Positions 21,701-29,797 are shown, counted from the stretch's first letter. The stretch is DNA of 64,000 nucleotides from Kaistella sp. SH40-3 (GCF_030686865.1 NZ_JAQYUS010000001.1:124001-188000), one strand, 5' to 3'. Translations and numbers: made by a program. Notes: generated by a model not told the origin, from the letters alone.

Positions 21701-22864
21701 GATTGCGGTAGAAATACTTTGATAAAGTCCATTCTGCGAATTATCTGGATATCCAGAAATTCCTTCTCCCAAATCACGAATCCCCACAATCCCTTTTTGA
21801 TCCTGAAGATTTCCCGAACCTTTATCTAAAACCCAAGCCTCAATTCTGGTAATACTAACTCTGGAATTAATCTGTGGATAATTTAAAAGTGCATCATCAT
21901 ATTTATTTAAAAAATAATGATCTAAGAAATAATGCTGATTATCTTCATAATCAACTGCATTAAATTTAAAGGTATTCATAACTCCACCGCCTTGCGCGAT
22001 GATATTTCTGGCTTCACCCTGTTGTTGCGAAAACACCAAAGTTCCATAAGTTTTACCCAACTGAAACTCTGTCTTTAAACCAAAAAGAGATTCTGAACCT
22101 CGAATTAAATTGGTAGAAAGCGGCATGTTTACATTTCCGAATTCTACTCTTTTAATAATTTTATCTTCTCCACCAGTAGTTTTATCGGTTAACCCTTTGG
22201 ACTGCAAATCTTTCCAGGTTCCTTTTGCCTGCCAAACAAGATTCATTCGGTTCTCAAAAGCAAAACCACTTTGAGTATCGTAATTGGCTTTTAGTTGAAG
22301 ATTTTCACCCACTTTACCCAACAATCCCATTTGAATTCTCTGTTGAATATCAATGGCAAAATTGGTTCTGTTTTGTGGTAGAATTAAAGGATTATCGATT
22401 TTTTGGTACAATCCGCCAATATCGAAAGAGGCAAAACCTTGGGGAATAATTTCAATTTTATTACCACCAAAAATAGATTCGAATATTTTATTTTTAATAT
22501 TTACGCTTGGGAGTAAACCTTTTTTAATAGCGTCGGTTTGATCTTTTCTATATCCTAGCGCATTGGTAGCAGATTTCTCCTTGTAATAGGTACTCAACTG
22601 ATTGGTTAGCATATATTGATTGTATTCCGCCGAGGTCATCGATATTGGATTTCCAACTACCGTATTCCCTATTTTCGGATAAAGAACATACATTCCGCTC
22701 GACACATCGTAAAAAGCATCATAACGCATCGGGTTAGGCAAAGAGAAATCTTTCCGTACGGAGGAACTATCTGCTGGTTTTTCTTGCGCAAAACTCAGTG
22801 CGAACGAGAAACACGTTAGAATAAAAACTAAAAATCTATGCTGAAAAAAACTATTCTTCTCCAA
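15785..22864 (-). CDS. sprA: SprA, outer-membrane translocon protein of the type IX secretion system
   Basis: A 2359-residue exported protein with signal peptide ending near FALSFAQ. It has a SprA start (NPMRYDAFYDVSSGMYVLYP) and repeated beta-barrel strands throughout, ending in an aromatic/Gly strand (TATFTFGGTGGF). Known biology: SprA forms the very large outer-membrane barrel through which T9SS cargo leaves the periplasm, and it is needed for gliding in Flavobacterium johnsoniae. Size (about 2,300-2,400 residues) and gene order maeB-ruvA-sprA agree with flavobacterial loci. The start is 3 bp from the ruvA stop, so the genes are probably co-transcribed. No other T9SS genes are in the window. 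Confidence 0.95.
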   Translation of the reverse strand: MEKNSFFQHRFLVFILTCFSFALSFAQEKPADSSSVRKDFSLPNPMRYDAFYDVSSGMYVLYPKIGNTVVGNPISMTSAEYNQYMLTNQLSTYYKEKSATNALGYRKDQTDAIKKGLLPSVNIKNKIFESIFGGNKIEIIPQGFASFDIGGLYQKIDNPLILPQNRTNFAIDIQQRIQMGLLGKVGENLQLKANYDTQSGFAFENRMNLVWQAKGTWKDLQSKGLTDKTTGGEDKIIKRVEFGNVNMPLSTNLIRGSESLFGLKTEFQLGKTYGTLVFSQQQGEARNIIAQGGGVMNTFKFNAVDYEDNQHYFLDHYFLNKYDDALLNYPQINSRVSITRIEAWVLDKGSGNLQDQKGIVGIRDLGEGISGYPDNSQNGLYQSISTAIGTPRDASGDYANALKGQSFPNANGSPENYVLGEQFIFNKKARKLNQNEFTFNPQLGYVSLNQKLTDDQLLAVSYSFTLNGDNKVYKVGEFSEESPVLITKLLKSNSKTITTSPMWDLMMKNIYSLNTNQINPDGFLLNVFYLDPQSGGKVNYLPTTVNNPVSEVNPNLLKLFNWDRLNMNNDLQEGGGKTGDGIFDFVPGITVDAENGRVIFTKAKPFGAFLQNALGTSDPKFVFNDLYDQQKEVATQSNLARRYTMEGRFKGTQGSGISLGAINVPQGSVKVSANGVQLQEGIDYTVDYMLGTVNIINETVKQSGQAINISLENQLTFNTQRKRFLGLNLERKFNEHLTVGATVVNYAETPLTQKVNFGQEAVNNTMAGFNILYNNELPFLTRLTDKIPFINTEAPSNLNFLAEGAYLIPGQNKGIGDQSYIDDFEQSTSKISLKEPAMWSLASKPEKNPEPFFLNGDLNNNLAYGNGRGLLTWYNIDPRFYGIGGKAPSGINAAAVSNHASRRVQTSELYNSRDFVAGEQLYTNTFDITYFPNERGPYNVNPNPETTQQRWAGLMRPISVSNFVSSNIEYVEFWMMDPYADGNTLGANPKLLLHLGNVSEDVLKDGKLMYENGLPTPSTPANTTNTNWGVQPNQFPVLYAFSSENEDRAAQDLGYDGLDAQGEAEKFGTSFVNPVTNNSDPASDDFVFYLSDKFKGNQASSLTERYKYFRGPEGNSQSNTLEVATQTPDAEDINRDYNLDQNEDYNQYTIDLDKNKMVLGQNNIVDVKEVEAKFQNGQTSTNKWFLFRVPVAQYDAGVGEANASILNNVRYARMLLTGFDQAATIRFGTLDLVRSDWRKYTKNIATNTTDPEGIDFVTDQNLDVGSVNLEENGLNQPPYVLPPGIDRQVLSGNAGAQRQNEASLYMKAAPLERNSSRGVYKNVALDMRRYKNLELFVHAEDLKDATSSIYDEDAKFFIRFGSDATDNYYEYEASLKYTPQNARSPLEIWPTENTVNLAIQNFVDAKMRRDQDFPGAIDVRREDVEYGSLDVHKKIYIKGRPSLGNVTTIMLGVRNKNSLISKDVVLWVNEIRLSEIENKGGYAGNASVNFNLGDFALVNANASYSTIGFGGIAEKPSERSQADHSAYSINTTVNVDKFLPEKVGLKIPVNYSYTQTIEDPKYNPLDNDVTFAEAPNREELKKVARTYTQQRSLGVVNMRKDRMNPNKKARFYDVENLSVTAIYNDDYYRDVYTKKDYRQYLKGYVDYNYSFKPYVIRPFNKMVSDTAKSYQYLRWLKEVNFNPVPTRLSFRTEIDRNYNELEFRNIDAILGGNTGQDFDVIRNRNFYFGWQYGLGFNFTKSLKLEINSAMRTLNDNLSVYDMNNKSIFADPFRAGRPVLYNHRVQLNYRFPFEYLPYLDFINAELGYGLTYNWNARSTVLTSFINPETRVAESLGSIGQNTNNIVATSTVDVPKFFGKFKYFQNINTKMQKRKQEIDSLNNVYNLAWQKTNKKKTFKSYKFKNKLNPMQSIAYALTSIKQLDVTYNENNGTVLPGLLSAPNWYGYGQTLGGPTYGFLLGSQADIRRTVIESGWISNSNYMNDPYMQMKNQNFLANVQIMPVNDFRIDVNFMKNYTSNFTQGGYNVDADSDPSNGFQFSFGTDMITYSRTAWTFGTSFVDGKTIYDNIISNARIISQRMGGPLDANGFTDGHSLANAYVLVPAFQAAVEGKTPDGAMNDPKKAGFPLPNWRVTYSGLKNIPFINSQFSKFDVLHGYTSTYTASGIQSSIDYYNVQNNAISDRDAFGDIYNPYTYSQVGYVESFSPLIGADVTMRNNMQFRAQYNVDRLFMLGLVNHTLTEDSGKEYILGFGYILKDLKMKMNFKGKERTIKSDLNIRGDFSLRDSQTRITNILQDDSQVTGGQRMMSFKLSADYNMSQNFNVRFFYDQLMTKYKISTAFPLSTVRAGLTATFTFGGTGGF

Positions 22865-22867
22865 ATG

Positions 22868-23452
22868 TTAAATATTTTTTAAAATTTGCTTCACCAAATC
22901 TTCTACCGAAAGATCCGGATTCTGCTTTAGAATTCGGTCTGCAATCTTCTCACTCATCTTCTTGGAAATTCCTAAAACCTCTAATGCAGATAACGATTCT
23001 TCTTTCACTTTATTATTCACAAATATAGAAATATTTTCTTCAGAAACACTGAATCTTTGGACTTTATCCCTCAAATCAATAATGATTCTCTCTGCAGTTT
23101 TTGCCCCAATTCCCTTTACCTTTTGCAACATCGCGCTGTTATTAGAAAGAATTCCGGCAGCGATCTCATTTAGGGATAAAGAAGAAAGCATAATTATGGC
23201 AGAAACTGGCCCTACCCCATTAACACTTATTAACAGATTAAACATTTCTTTTTCTAAAATTGTGTTAAAGCCAAAAAGCAAGTTGGCATCTTCACGAAGA
23301 ATTTGTTGAATGTTTAAAAAGGTTTCTTTTCCTAAACCCAATTTCTCAGATGTTTGTAAACTGACGCCTACAAAATAGCCAACTCCCTGCACATCAATAA
23401 CGACAGAAGTTGGATTGAGTTGTTGTACAATTCCTTTTAAAGAATAAATCAT
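22868..23452 (-). CDS. ruvA: Holliday junction DNA helicase subunit RuvA
   Basis: A 194-residue protein with the three RuvA domains: an N-terminal OB fold (MIYSLKGIVQQLNPTSVVIDVQGVGYFV), tandem helix-hairpin-helix motifs (NGVGPVSAIIML and KVKGIGAKTAERIIIDLRDK) and a C-terminal RuvB-binding helix bundle (SALEVLGISKKMSEKIADRI). RuvA binds four-way junctions and directs the RuvB motor. It is followed 3 bp later by sprA and preceded by maeB across a 110-bp gap containing a long hairpin. Confidence 0.96.
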   Translation of the reverse strand: MIYSLKGIVQQLNPTSVVIDVQGVGYFVGVSLQTSEKLGLGKETFLNIQQILREDANLLFGFNTILEKEMFNLLISVNGVGPVSAIIMLSSLSLNEIAAGILSNNSAMLQKVKGIGAKTAERIIIDLRDKVQRFSVSEENISIFVNNKVKEESLSALEVLGISKKMSEKIADRILKQNPDLSVEDLVKQILKNI

Positions 23453-23489
23453 TTTTGTGTTTTTATAAGTCGTTTGTAAATTTTAGTCC

Positions 23490-23552
23490 TAAATAAAATT
23501 TTCACCAAAATTATTTCCTCCAGCCATGGAGTTCCTAATCTTGGTGAAATTT
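23490..23552 (-). terminator. Long imperfect hairpin between maeB and ruvA, probably a terminator
   Basis: Outer arms at 23497-23508 and 23541-23552 (TTCACCAA/TTGGTGAA), inner CTCCA/TGGAG pairs and an apical GCCA loop make a roughly 55-nt imperfect stem. On the minus strand it is followed by ATTTTATTT. It is unusually long for a terminator in this window. Confidence 0.55.
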
Positions 23553-23562
23553 GTAAAATAGA

Positions 23563-25848
23563 TTATGCTTCCTCTCTTCGCTGTGCATCAAGCACCGCAA
23601 TCGTTGCTAAGTTCACGATTTCATCAACACTTGCGCGCATTTGTAAAACGTGAACAGGTTTTTTCAAGCCCATTAAAATTGGACCTACAACCTGCGCCAC
23701 TTTTAATCCACGGATAATTTTATAAGAAATATTTGCACTTTCAAGATTTGGGAAAACAAAAACATTTGCCGGCGTTGTTCCTAATTTCGAGAACGGATAA
23801 TCTGAAAGATGATCACTATTCAAAGCGAAATCTGGCTGAATCTCCCCATCAACAATCATTTTCGGATATTTCTCATGAAGAATAGAAACTGCTTTTGCCA
23901 CTTTTTTAGAAGTCTCGGAGATACCAGCAAAGTTCTCAAAAGACAACATTGCAATTCTCGGTTCGATTGCAAAAGTTTTTACAGTAATTTCAGCCATTCT
24001 TGCAATATTTACCAAATCTTCCGAAGTTGGATTTTGATTGATCGAAGTGTCTGTAAAGAAGATGGGTTTTTTCTCCGTCATAATCATCATCATAGATGAG
24101 ATTTTATCTACTCCCTTTTCTTTTTCAATAACTTTTAAAATTGGTTTTAAAGTTGAAGAATAATTTTTAGAGAAACCGACGATTAGAGCATCAGTATCAC
24201 CGTGATGCAACATCAGCGGGCCAAAGAAATCTCTTTGTCGAACATATCGCTTTGCTTTATATTCGTTCATTCCTTTTCTTTCACGCATTTTCCAAAGCGT
24301 CTCGCGATATTTAATTCTGTTCTCTTCCTGATCATCATCCATTGGATCTATGATTGGAACATTCAGTTCAATACCGAATTTCTTCATTTGCTCCAGGACA
24401 AATTTTTTCTCACCCATTAAAATTGGTTGTGCAATTCCTTCTTCATAAAGAATCTGTGCTGCTTTCAAAACATTATATTCCTCAGCATTACCCAACGTAA
24501 CTCTTTTCGGATTTGAGCGAGCACGGTTTTGCATCATACGGATGAGTTTTTCATCGTGACCCATTCTGTCGAGCAGGGTATTTTCATATTCTTCAAAATC
24601 CTCAATCGGTTTACCCGCAATACCACTTTCCATAGCCGCTTTTGCAACAGCAACAGAAACTTTGGTCAGCAAACGGTTATCAAACGGTTTCGGAATAAAG
24701 TATTCCCGTCCGAAATTAAGACCTTTTAAGTTGTATGCTAAAATTACGGCTTCAGGAACTGGCTCCTTTGCCAAATTAGCAATTGCGTAAACTGCGGCCA
24801 ATTTCATGGCTTCATTAATTCCAGTCGCCTGCACATCCAGCGCACCACGGAAAATGTAAGGAAATCCCAAAACATTATTCACCTGATTAGGATAATCACT
24901 TCTTCCGGTTGCCATTATGGTGTCTTTTCTGGTTTTCATCGCCAGTTCATATTCGATTTCCGGATCTGGATTAGCCAAACCAAAAACAACAGGATTATCT
25001 GCCATAGAGAGTAACATCTCTGGTGTCATTACATTTCCTTTAGATAGACCAACAAATACGTCAGCACCTTTTAAAGCATCTTCCAAAGTTTTCAGTTCTG
25101 TATTGACTACGAAATCTATTTTTTCTGGCGTCAGGTTTTCACGATGGTGACTGATGACTCCTTTGGAATCGCACATCAATACGTTTTCTCTTTTTAAACC
25201 TAACTGAAGATATAGGTTGGTACAAGCGATTGCCGCGGCTCCGGCTCCATTCACAACCATTTTCACCTCCTCAATTTTCTTACCTGCAATTTCTAAAGCA
25301 TTAATCAATGCGGCTGCAGAAATAATTGCTGTTCCGTGTTGATCATCGTGCATTAAAGGAATATTGAGTTCTTCTTTTAATCGCTGTTCAATATAAAATG
25401 CTTCAGGGGCTTTGATGTCCTCCAGATTTATTCCACCAAAAGTTGGTGCAATACCTTTAACAATTTCTATAAATTTATCTGGATCTTTTTCATCAATTTC
25501 AATATCAAAAACATTGATGTCGGCAAAGATTTTGAATAACAATCCTTTTCCTTCCATCACTGGTTTTGAGGCAATTGCACCAATATCTCCCAAACCTAAA
25601 ACTGCAGTTCCGTTTGAAATTACAGCAACTAAATTTCCTTTCGCTGTATATTCGTAGGCTAATTTTGGGTCTTTTTCAATCTCCAAACATGGGATCGCAA
25701 CTCCGGGTGAATAGGCAAGTGACAAGTCTCTTTGCGAAGAGTGTGGTTTGGAAGGAATTACTTCAATTTTACCTTTAGGTTCTACACTATGATAATCAAG
25801 GGCTGCTTGGTTAAAGTTTTTTTCGTCTCTTTTATTTTTAATGGACAT
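23563..25848 (-). CDS. maeB: NADP-dependent malic enzyme with C-terminal phosphotransacetylase-like domain
   Basis: About 761 residues from the ATG at 25846-25848. Oxidative decarboxylation of malate to pyruvate with NADPH formation. The malic domain spans residues 1-420: AYSPGVAIPCLEI, GNLVAVISNGTAVLGLGDIGA, HDDQHGTAIISAAAL and NAD-binding VVNGAGAAAIACTNLYL. A phosphotransacetylase-like domain follows (about 430-761, with DALIVGFSKN and ISSMMMIM), as in MaeB, where it is regulatory. The frame extends upstream to a TTG at 25884, but that TTG overlaps a promoter-like TATCTTTA (25874-25881), so MSIKNKRDEKNF is the better start. It is upstream of ruvA-sprA. Confidence 0.94.
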   Translation of the reverse strand: MSIKNKRDEKNFNQAALDYHSVEPKGKIEVIPSKPHSSQRDLSLAYSPGVAIPCLEIEKDPKLAYEYTAKGNLVAVISNGTAVLGLGDIGAIASKPVMEGKGLLFKIFADINVFDIEIDEKDPDKFIEIVKGIAPTFGGINLEDIKAPEAFYIEQRLKEELNIPLMHDDQHGTAIISAAALINALEIAGKKIEEVKMVVNGAGAAAIACTNLYLQLGLKRENVLMCDSKGVISHHRENLTPEKIDFVVNTELKTLEDALKGADVFVGLSKGNVMTPEMLLSMADNPVVFGLANPDPEIEYELAMKTRKDTIMATGRSDYPNQVNNVLGFPYIFRGALDVQATGINEAMKLAAVYAIANLAKEPVPEAVILAYNLKGLNFGREYFIPKPFDNRLLTKVSVAVAKAAMESGIAGKPIEDFEEYENTLLDRMGHDEKLIRMMQNRARSNPKRVTLGNAEEYNVLKAAQILYEEGIAQPILMGEKKFVLEQMKKFGIELNVPIIDPMDDDQEENRIKYRETLWKMRERKGMNEYKAKRYVRQRDFFGPLMLHHGDTDALIVGFSKNYSSTLKPILKVIEKEKGVDKISSMMMIMTEKKPIFFTDTSINQNPTSEDLVNIARMAEITVKTFAIEPRIAMLSFENFAGISETSKKVAKAVSILHEKYPKMIVDGEIQPDFALNSDHLSDYPFSKLGTTPANVFVFPNLESANISYKIIRGLKVAQVVGPILMGLKKPVHVLQMRASVDEIVNLATIAVLDAQRREEA

Positions 25849-25930
25849 ATTTTGAATAGTTTTAATGAACGTGTAAAGATACAAAACCTCTAACGTTGTA
25901 TGCTGTGAATAGTTTTAATAAAATTAGAAG

Positions 25931-26791
25931 TTAATTGAAATTCAGGATATATTTCTTATGATAATCTACTAAACTTTCAATTGGTTTCTGCACTACTTTA
26001 CCGATTTTTAAATTAAGATCAGCGGCGGCAGAGCGCAAAATATCTTCATAAATATAGGCGATATATCCGATGAAATTAATCTCTACTTCGCCCGCTTCTG
26101 GGTAAGGTAAAACTTGGTATTCGAGGAAATTTTTCATTTCGTCAAAAACCATATTCTGGAAATAGGAATGGCTTTTATGTTCTGCAATAAAATGATTAAA
26201 TTCTCCCAAATATGCATTGGCTCTGGGATTATGATACATGTTTTTTATGGCATCTTCAATGGTTAAGTTGTATTTTTTAATGAAAGCCCGTTCTAAATCT
26301 GTAGGCAGTTTTTTCATGAAAAATCTTCGCAAAAGATGTTTACCCAAAGCACTTCCACTTCCTTCATCACCGATTAAAAAACCGAGTGAAGGTAAATCAA
26401 GTCTAATCTTTTCGCCATCGAAAAAACAAGAATTAGAACCTGTTCCCAAGATACAAACAATGCCTGGCTTCCCATTATAAGCGGCATACGCTGCGGCTGT
26501 CATATCTTCTTTTATTCTTACTTCTGCATGTGGGAAAGACTTTACAAATTCAGTCTCTACTTTTTTTGCATTAGATGCAGTACCGCAACCTGAACCATAA
26601 AAGAATAATTTCTCTATATGATTTTTCAAGAAAAACAACTCTTGATTTTTATCAATTTCCTGACCTATGAAATCAGGATTAATGATATTAGGATTAAATC
26701 CCAAGGTTGTGGTCTTCAAATGAGGGTTACCGGAATTATCGAGAATCACCCAGTCGCATTTGGTAGAACCGCCGTCTATTATGGCAATCAT
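25931..26791 (-). CDS. N-acetylglucosamine-kinase-like protein of the BadF/BadG ATPase fold
   Basis: A 286-residue member of the ASKHA (actin/hexokinase) fold. The phosphate-1 loop is IIDGGSTKCDW at the start, a second segment has FYGSGCGTASN, and the phosphate-2 loop is CILGTGSNSCFFDG followed by LGFLIGDEGSGSALGKHLL. This pattern fits BadF/BcrA-type sugar kinases annotated as N-acetylglucosamine kinase in Bacteroidota. They are likely to phosphorylate amino sugars recovered from cell-wall turnover. Substrate specificity cannot be read from the sequence. No sugar-catabolic neighbours are present. Confidence 0.82.
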   Translation of the reverse strand: MIAIIDGGSTKCDWVILDNSGNPHLKTTTLGFNPNIINPDFIGQEIDKNQELFFLKNHIEKLFFYGSGCGTASNAKKVETEFVKSFPHAEVRIKEDMTAAAYAAYNGKPGIVCILGTGSNSCFFDGEKIRLDLPSLGFLIGDEGSGSALGKHLLRRFFMKKLPTDLERAFIKKYNLTIEDAIKNMYHNPRANAYLGEFNHFIAEHKSHSYFQNMVFDEMKNFLEYQVLPYPEAGEVEINFIGYIAYIYEDILRSAAADLNLKIGKVVQKPIESLVDYHKKYILNFN

Positions 26792-26888
26792 ATAAAAATC
26801 GTTTAATCTGCTAAAATATTAATTTAATTTCAATCCTATTTAAATTTATAGAAATAAATAAAATTAGTTCCTATAATAGAACTTCAAT

Positions 26889-26912
26889 AAAAAAAACGGA
26901 CAAAAGGCCCGT
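26889..26912 (-). terminator. Terminator of the mrp-nifU unit
   Basis: Stem ACGGAC (26896-26901) / GCCCGT (26907-26912) with one G-T pair, then at least seven T on the minus strand, 35 bp past the nifU stop. Confidence 0.7.
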
Positions 26913-26946
26913 TTCGATATTTCATTAAATCTCTAAAAATTCAAAA

Positions 26947-27195
26947 CTAATCTACTGCTAAAACTTCCAGAATTTCTGGAGCAAATTGTTTCACAGTTGT
27001 CTCTACCCCAAGTTTCATGGTTGACAAACTCATCGGACAACCATTACAATTGCCATGAAGTTTCACCAATACGGTAGTCCCGCTTACATCGATGAGTTCG
27101 ATATCGCCACCATCTTTGTTGAGAAACGGACGAATACTTTCGAGGGCATCCATCACCTTGGTTACGGTATCTTCGTGTTTTATTTCCTTGTTCAT
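26947..27195 (-). CDS. NifU-like Fe-S cluster scaffold/carrier domain protein
   Basis: About 82 residues from the ATG at 27193-27195 (MNKEIKHEDTV). The domain is NifU C-terminal (Nfu) type: VMDALESIRPFLNKDGGDIEL, then the cluster-binding CxxC in GNCNGCPMS. Such proteins carry 4Fe-4S clusters to apo-enzymes. The frame is open to an upstream ATG at 27261 giving 22 further residues (MGVSSPRRIDGG), but this extension does not look like the family and the shorter form aligns better. It lies downstream of the Mrp-type ATPase, suggesting a joint Fe-S assembly role. Confidence 0.9.
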   Translation of the reverse strand: MNKEIKHEDTVTKVMDALESIRPFLNKDGGDIELIDVSGTTVLVKLHGNCNGCPMSLSTMKLGVETTVKQFAPEILEVLAVD

Positions 27196-27283
27196 CGTTT
27201 TAAATTCATTCTTGTTAATATAAAAACCACCATCAATTCGCCGTGGTGAACTGACACCCATCCAAAAAAGGAGTATTCGGTAA

Positions 27284-28387
27284 TTATTTTTTAGGAGAGC
27301 AACCCGCCATGGTTGTAATTTTTACCGCTTCAGTTGCTGGAAGATTTTTGTTTCTTTCCACCAAACTTTCAATCATATTCTGAGTTGTTGTGGTATAAAT
27401 TTCGGCAATTTTAGAACCTTCCTGTAAAGCGGCTGGTCTCCCAACATCGCCCGATTCACGGATGCTTTGAATCAAAGGAATTTCTCCTAAAACTGGTATT
27501 CCTAAATCCTCTGCTAAAAATTGCGCACCTTGATTTCCAAAAATATAATATTTGTTATCTGGTAATTCTTCAGGAGTAAAGTACGACATATTTTCTATTA
27601 ATCCTAACACAGGAATATTAATACTTTCCATTTGGAACATCGCGATTCCTTTTTTCACATCTGCAAGTGCAACATGTTGTGGGGTACTTACGATTACTGC
27701 GCCCGTTACCGGAACTTCCTGGATAATGGATAAATGAATATCTCCAGTTCCCGGAGGTAAATCGACTAAAAGAAAATCTAATTCTCCCCAAGCAGCATCA
27801 CGAATCATTTGGTTTAATGCTTTTGAAGCCATTGGTCCACGCCAAACTACAGCTTGGTTGGCTCCAGAGAAATACCCGATCGATAACATTTTTACACCGT
27901 AATTCTCAATCGGCTTCATTAAACTTTTACCATCAACCTCTACGGTAATTGGCTTTGCTCCTTCGGTATCAAACATGGTTGGTACAGATGGTCCATAAAT
28001 ATCGGCATCTAAAATTCCAACTTTGAAACCCATTTTTGCTAAAGTTACTGCGATGTTTGCTGCAACCGTAGATTTACCAACACCTCCTTTACCAGAAGCG
28101 ATAGCGATGATGTTTTGAATCCCTTTAATTTGTTTTCCTTTGATCTGACTTTGCTGAACTTCTGAAGGTTCTGGAGAAGCGATTTTCAATTTTAAAACAA
28201 CATCTTCACCGAATTCCGAAGCGAATGCCTGTTTCATGGCAGCTTCTAATTTTTTCTTTTCGTGCATTGCTGGTGAATGCGCGGTCATATCGATATACAC
28301 ATCATTTCCCATTACCTGGAAATTGTGAACCAAATCATCTACTTCTATTTCTTTCAGAAAGGCCTGAACTTTATCTTTTGTCAACAT
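27284..28387 (-). CDS. mrp: Mrp/ApbC-type P-loop ATPase, Fe-S cluster carrier
   Basis: A 367-residue protein: an N-terminal MIP18/DUF59 domain (about 1-75), then a ParA/MinD-type ATPase with the deviant Walker A GKGGVGKST (99-107), DADIYGPSVPTMF and VDLPPGTGD. Known relatives (ApbC/Nbp35) carry Fe-S clusters through a C-terminal CxxC. Here that region reads ENMSYFTPEELPDNKYYIFG without cysteine, and the only Cys I can find is C364 in the tail AGCSPKK. Gene pairing with NifU still supports Fe-S work, but cluster ligation must differ from the enterobacterial model. Confidence 0.9.
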   Translation of the reverse strand: MLTKDKVQAFLKEIEVDDLVHNFQVMGNDVYIDMTAHSPAMHEKKKLEAAMKQAFASEFGEDVVLKLKIASPEPSEVQQSQIKGKQIKGIQNIIAIASGKGGVGKSTVAANIAVTLAKMGFKVGILDADIYGPSVPTMFDTEGAKPITVEVDGKSLMKPIENYGVKMLSIGYFSGANQAVVWRGPMASKALNQMIRDAAWGELDFLLVDLPPGTGDIHLSIIQEVPVTGAVIVSTPQHVALADVKKGIAMFQMESINIPVLGLIENMSYFTPEELPDNKYYIFGNQGAQFLAEDLGIPVLGEIPLIQSIRESGDVGRPAALQEGSKIAEIYTTTTQNMIESLVERNKNLPATEAVKITTMAGCSPKK

Positions 28388-28494
28388 AATTTTCTACTAA
28401 AAATTGAAGTACAAATTTAGGTAATTTTTTCTTATTTAGAATGAGTAAAATCTATGATAAATGTTTGATTAAAGAAAGTGTTCTTTAAAAATGA

Positions 28495-28525
28495 AAATCC
28501 AACTTTATTTGAAAAAGTTGGATTT
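28495..28525 (-). terminator. Terminator after the dicarboxylate symporter gene
   Basis: Perfect 12-bp arms (28495-28506 and 28514-28525) with a 7-nt loop, followed on the minus strand by a T-rich run. Confidence 0.8.
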
Positions 28526-28546
28526 ATATTAAATATTTTAAATCGA

Positions 28547-29797
28547 TTACAAATCTCCGCCGTGATTCTCCAATTGTCCTTCCCATTTAGAAACTGCAGA
28601 GGTTGCCAAGGCATTCCCCAAAACATTGGTCATACTTCTTCCCATATCGCAGAAATGGTCGATTGGTAAAATTAGAGCAATCCCTTCTGGCGGAATTCCG
28701 AACATGGTACAAGTTGCGACGATGATTACCAAACTTGCTCTGGGAACTCCAGCAATACCTTTTGATGTTAACATTAAGACCAAAAGCATAATCACTTGCT
28801 GGCCGAGCGTCATATCGATTCCGTAAATCTGAGCGATGAAAATTGCGGCGAAAGTCATGTACATCATACTTCCATCAAGGTTAAAGGAATAACCGAGCGG
28901 TAAAATAAAAGATACAATTCTATTGTTACAACCGAATCTTTCCAGTTCTTCAACCAGTTTCGGGAAAACCGCTTCTGAACTTGTGGTGGAAAACGCAATG
29001 AGTAAAGGCGCTTTAATTCTTCTTAACAATTCGAACAAACGATTTCCTAAAATCATATAGCCAACGATACAAAGCACAAACCATAATACTGCCAAGGCAA
29101 AGAAGAAATCTCGCAGATAAATCGCATAGACTTTAAAAATATCAAAACCGTTGGTTGCGACTACTGCTGCAATTGCACCTAATACTCCAAGTGGCGCAAA
29201 CCACATAATATAACCAACCATTTTCAAAATAGCGTGTGCACAAATATCTAAAGCTCTAACAATTGGCTTGGTGTATTCTTCACCCATATTGGCTAAAGCG
29301 ACCCCAAACATAATAGAGAATACTACGATTTGTAAAACCTCGTTGGTGGCAAATGCTTCGAATAAACTTTTGGGAATAATATGGGTTACAAATTGTTCTA
29401 AAGAAAGACCTTGACTGTGGCTCACCATATCTCCGGCTGCATCGGCTGCCGGTTTTGGAAGTTGCATTACGCGACCTGGCTCTAACCAATTCACAAAAAC
29501 AAGTCCAATCATTAGCGATACTAAAGATGCGGTAATAAACCAAAGCATTGCTTTTGTTCCTACACGCCCGATCATTTTCATATCACTCATTTTGGCAATT
29601 CCCACGACCAAAGTCGTAAATACTAAAGGTGCAATAATCATCTGAACCAATCGGATGAAAATAGTTCCTAAGAGTTTAATGTTTTTTGAGAATCCTTCGG
29701 AACTTTCAGGATATTGAGTATGTACAACTCCACCCATTATTACCCCTACTACGAGAGCGATAATGATGAAGATGAATAGTTTGTTTTGACCTTTCAT
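28547..29797 (-). CDS. Dicarboxylate/amino acid:cation symporter (DAACS family)
   Basis: A 416-residue inner-membrane transporter with about eight hydrophobic segments and the family's re-entrant loops. Signatures are FSTTSSEAVFPKLVEELERFG (serine-rich hairpin HP1), LPLGYSFNLDGSMMYMTFAAIF (TM7 with the NxDG sodium site) and SKGIAGVPRASLVIIVATC (HP2). These match GltP/DctA-type carriers moving glutamate, aspartate or C4-dicarboxylates with H+ or Na+. The substrate is not resolved by sequence alone. It is a single gene with its own terminator and a TATATTTG element just upstream (29821-29828). Confidence 0.93.
   Translation of the reverse strand: MKGQNKLFIFIIIALVVGVIMGGVVHTQYPESSEGFSKNIKLLGTIFIRLVQMIIAPLVFTTLVVGIAKMSDMKMIGRVGTKAMLWFITASLVSLMIGLVFVNWLEPGRVMQLPKPAADAAGDMVSHSQGLSLEQFVTHIIPKSLFEAFATNEVLQIVVFSIMFGVALANMGEEYTKPIVRALDICAHAILKMVGYIMWFAPLGVLGAIAAVVATNGFDIFKVYAIYLRDFFFALAVLWFVLCIVGYMILGNRLFELLRRIKAPLLIAFSTTSSEAVFPKLVEELERFGCNNRIVSFILPLGYSFNLDGSMMYMTFAAIFIAQIYGIDMTLGQQVIMLLVLMLTSKGIAGVPRASLVIIVATCTMFGIPPEGIALILPIDHFCDMGRSMTNVLGNALATSAVSKWEGQLENHGGDL

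Noticed and set aside
25849-25884. Upstream TTG start adding 12 residues to the malic enzyme
   Set aside because: The TTG overlaps a TATCTTTA promoter-like element; the ATG at 25848 begins the usual family N-terminus.
27196-27261. Upstream ATG adding 22 residues to the NifU-like protein
   Set aside because: Residues such as MGVSSPRRIDGG are not seen in the family and the shorter start gives the normal domain.
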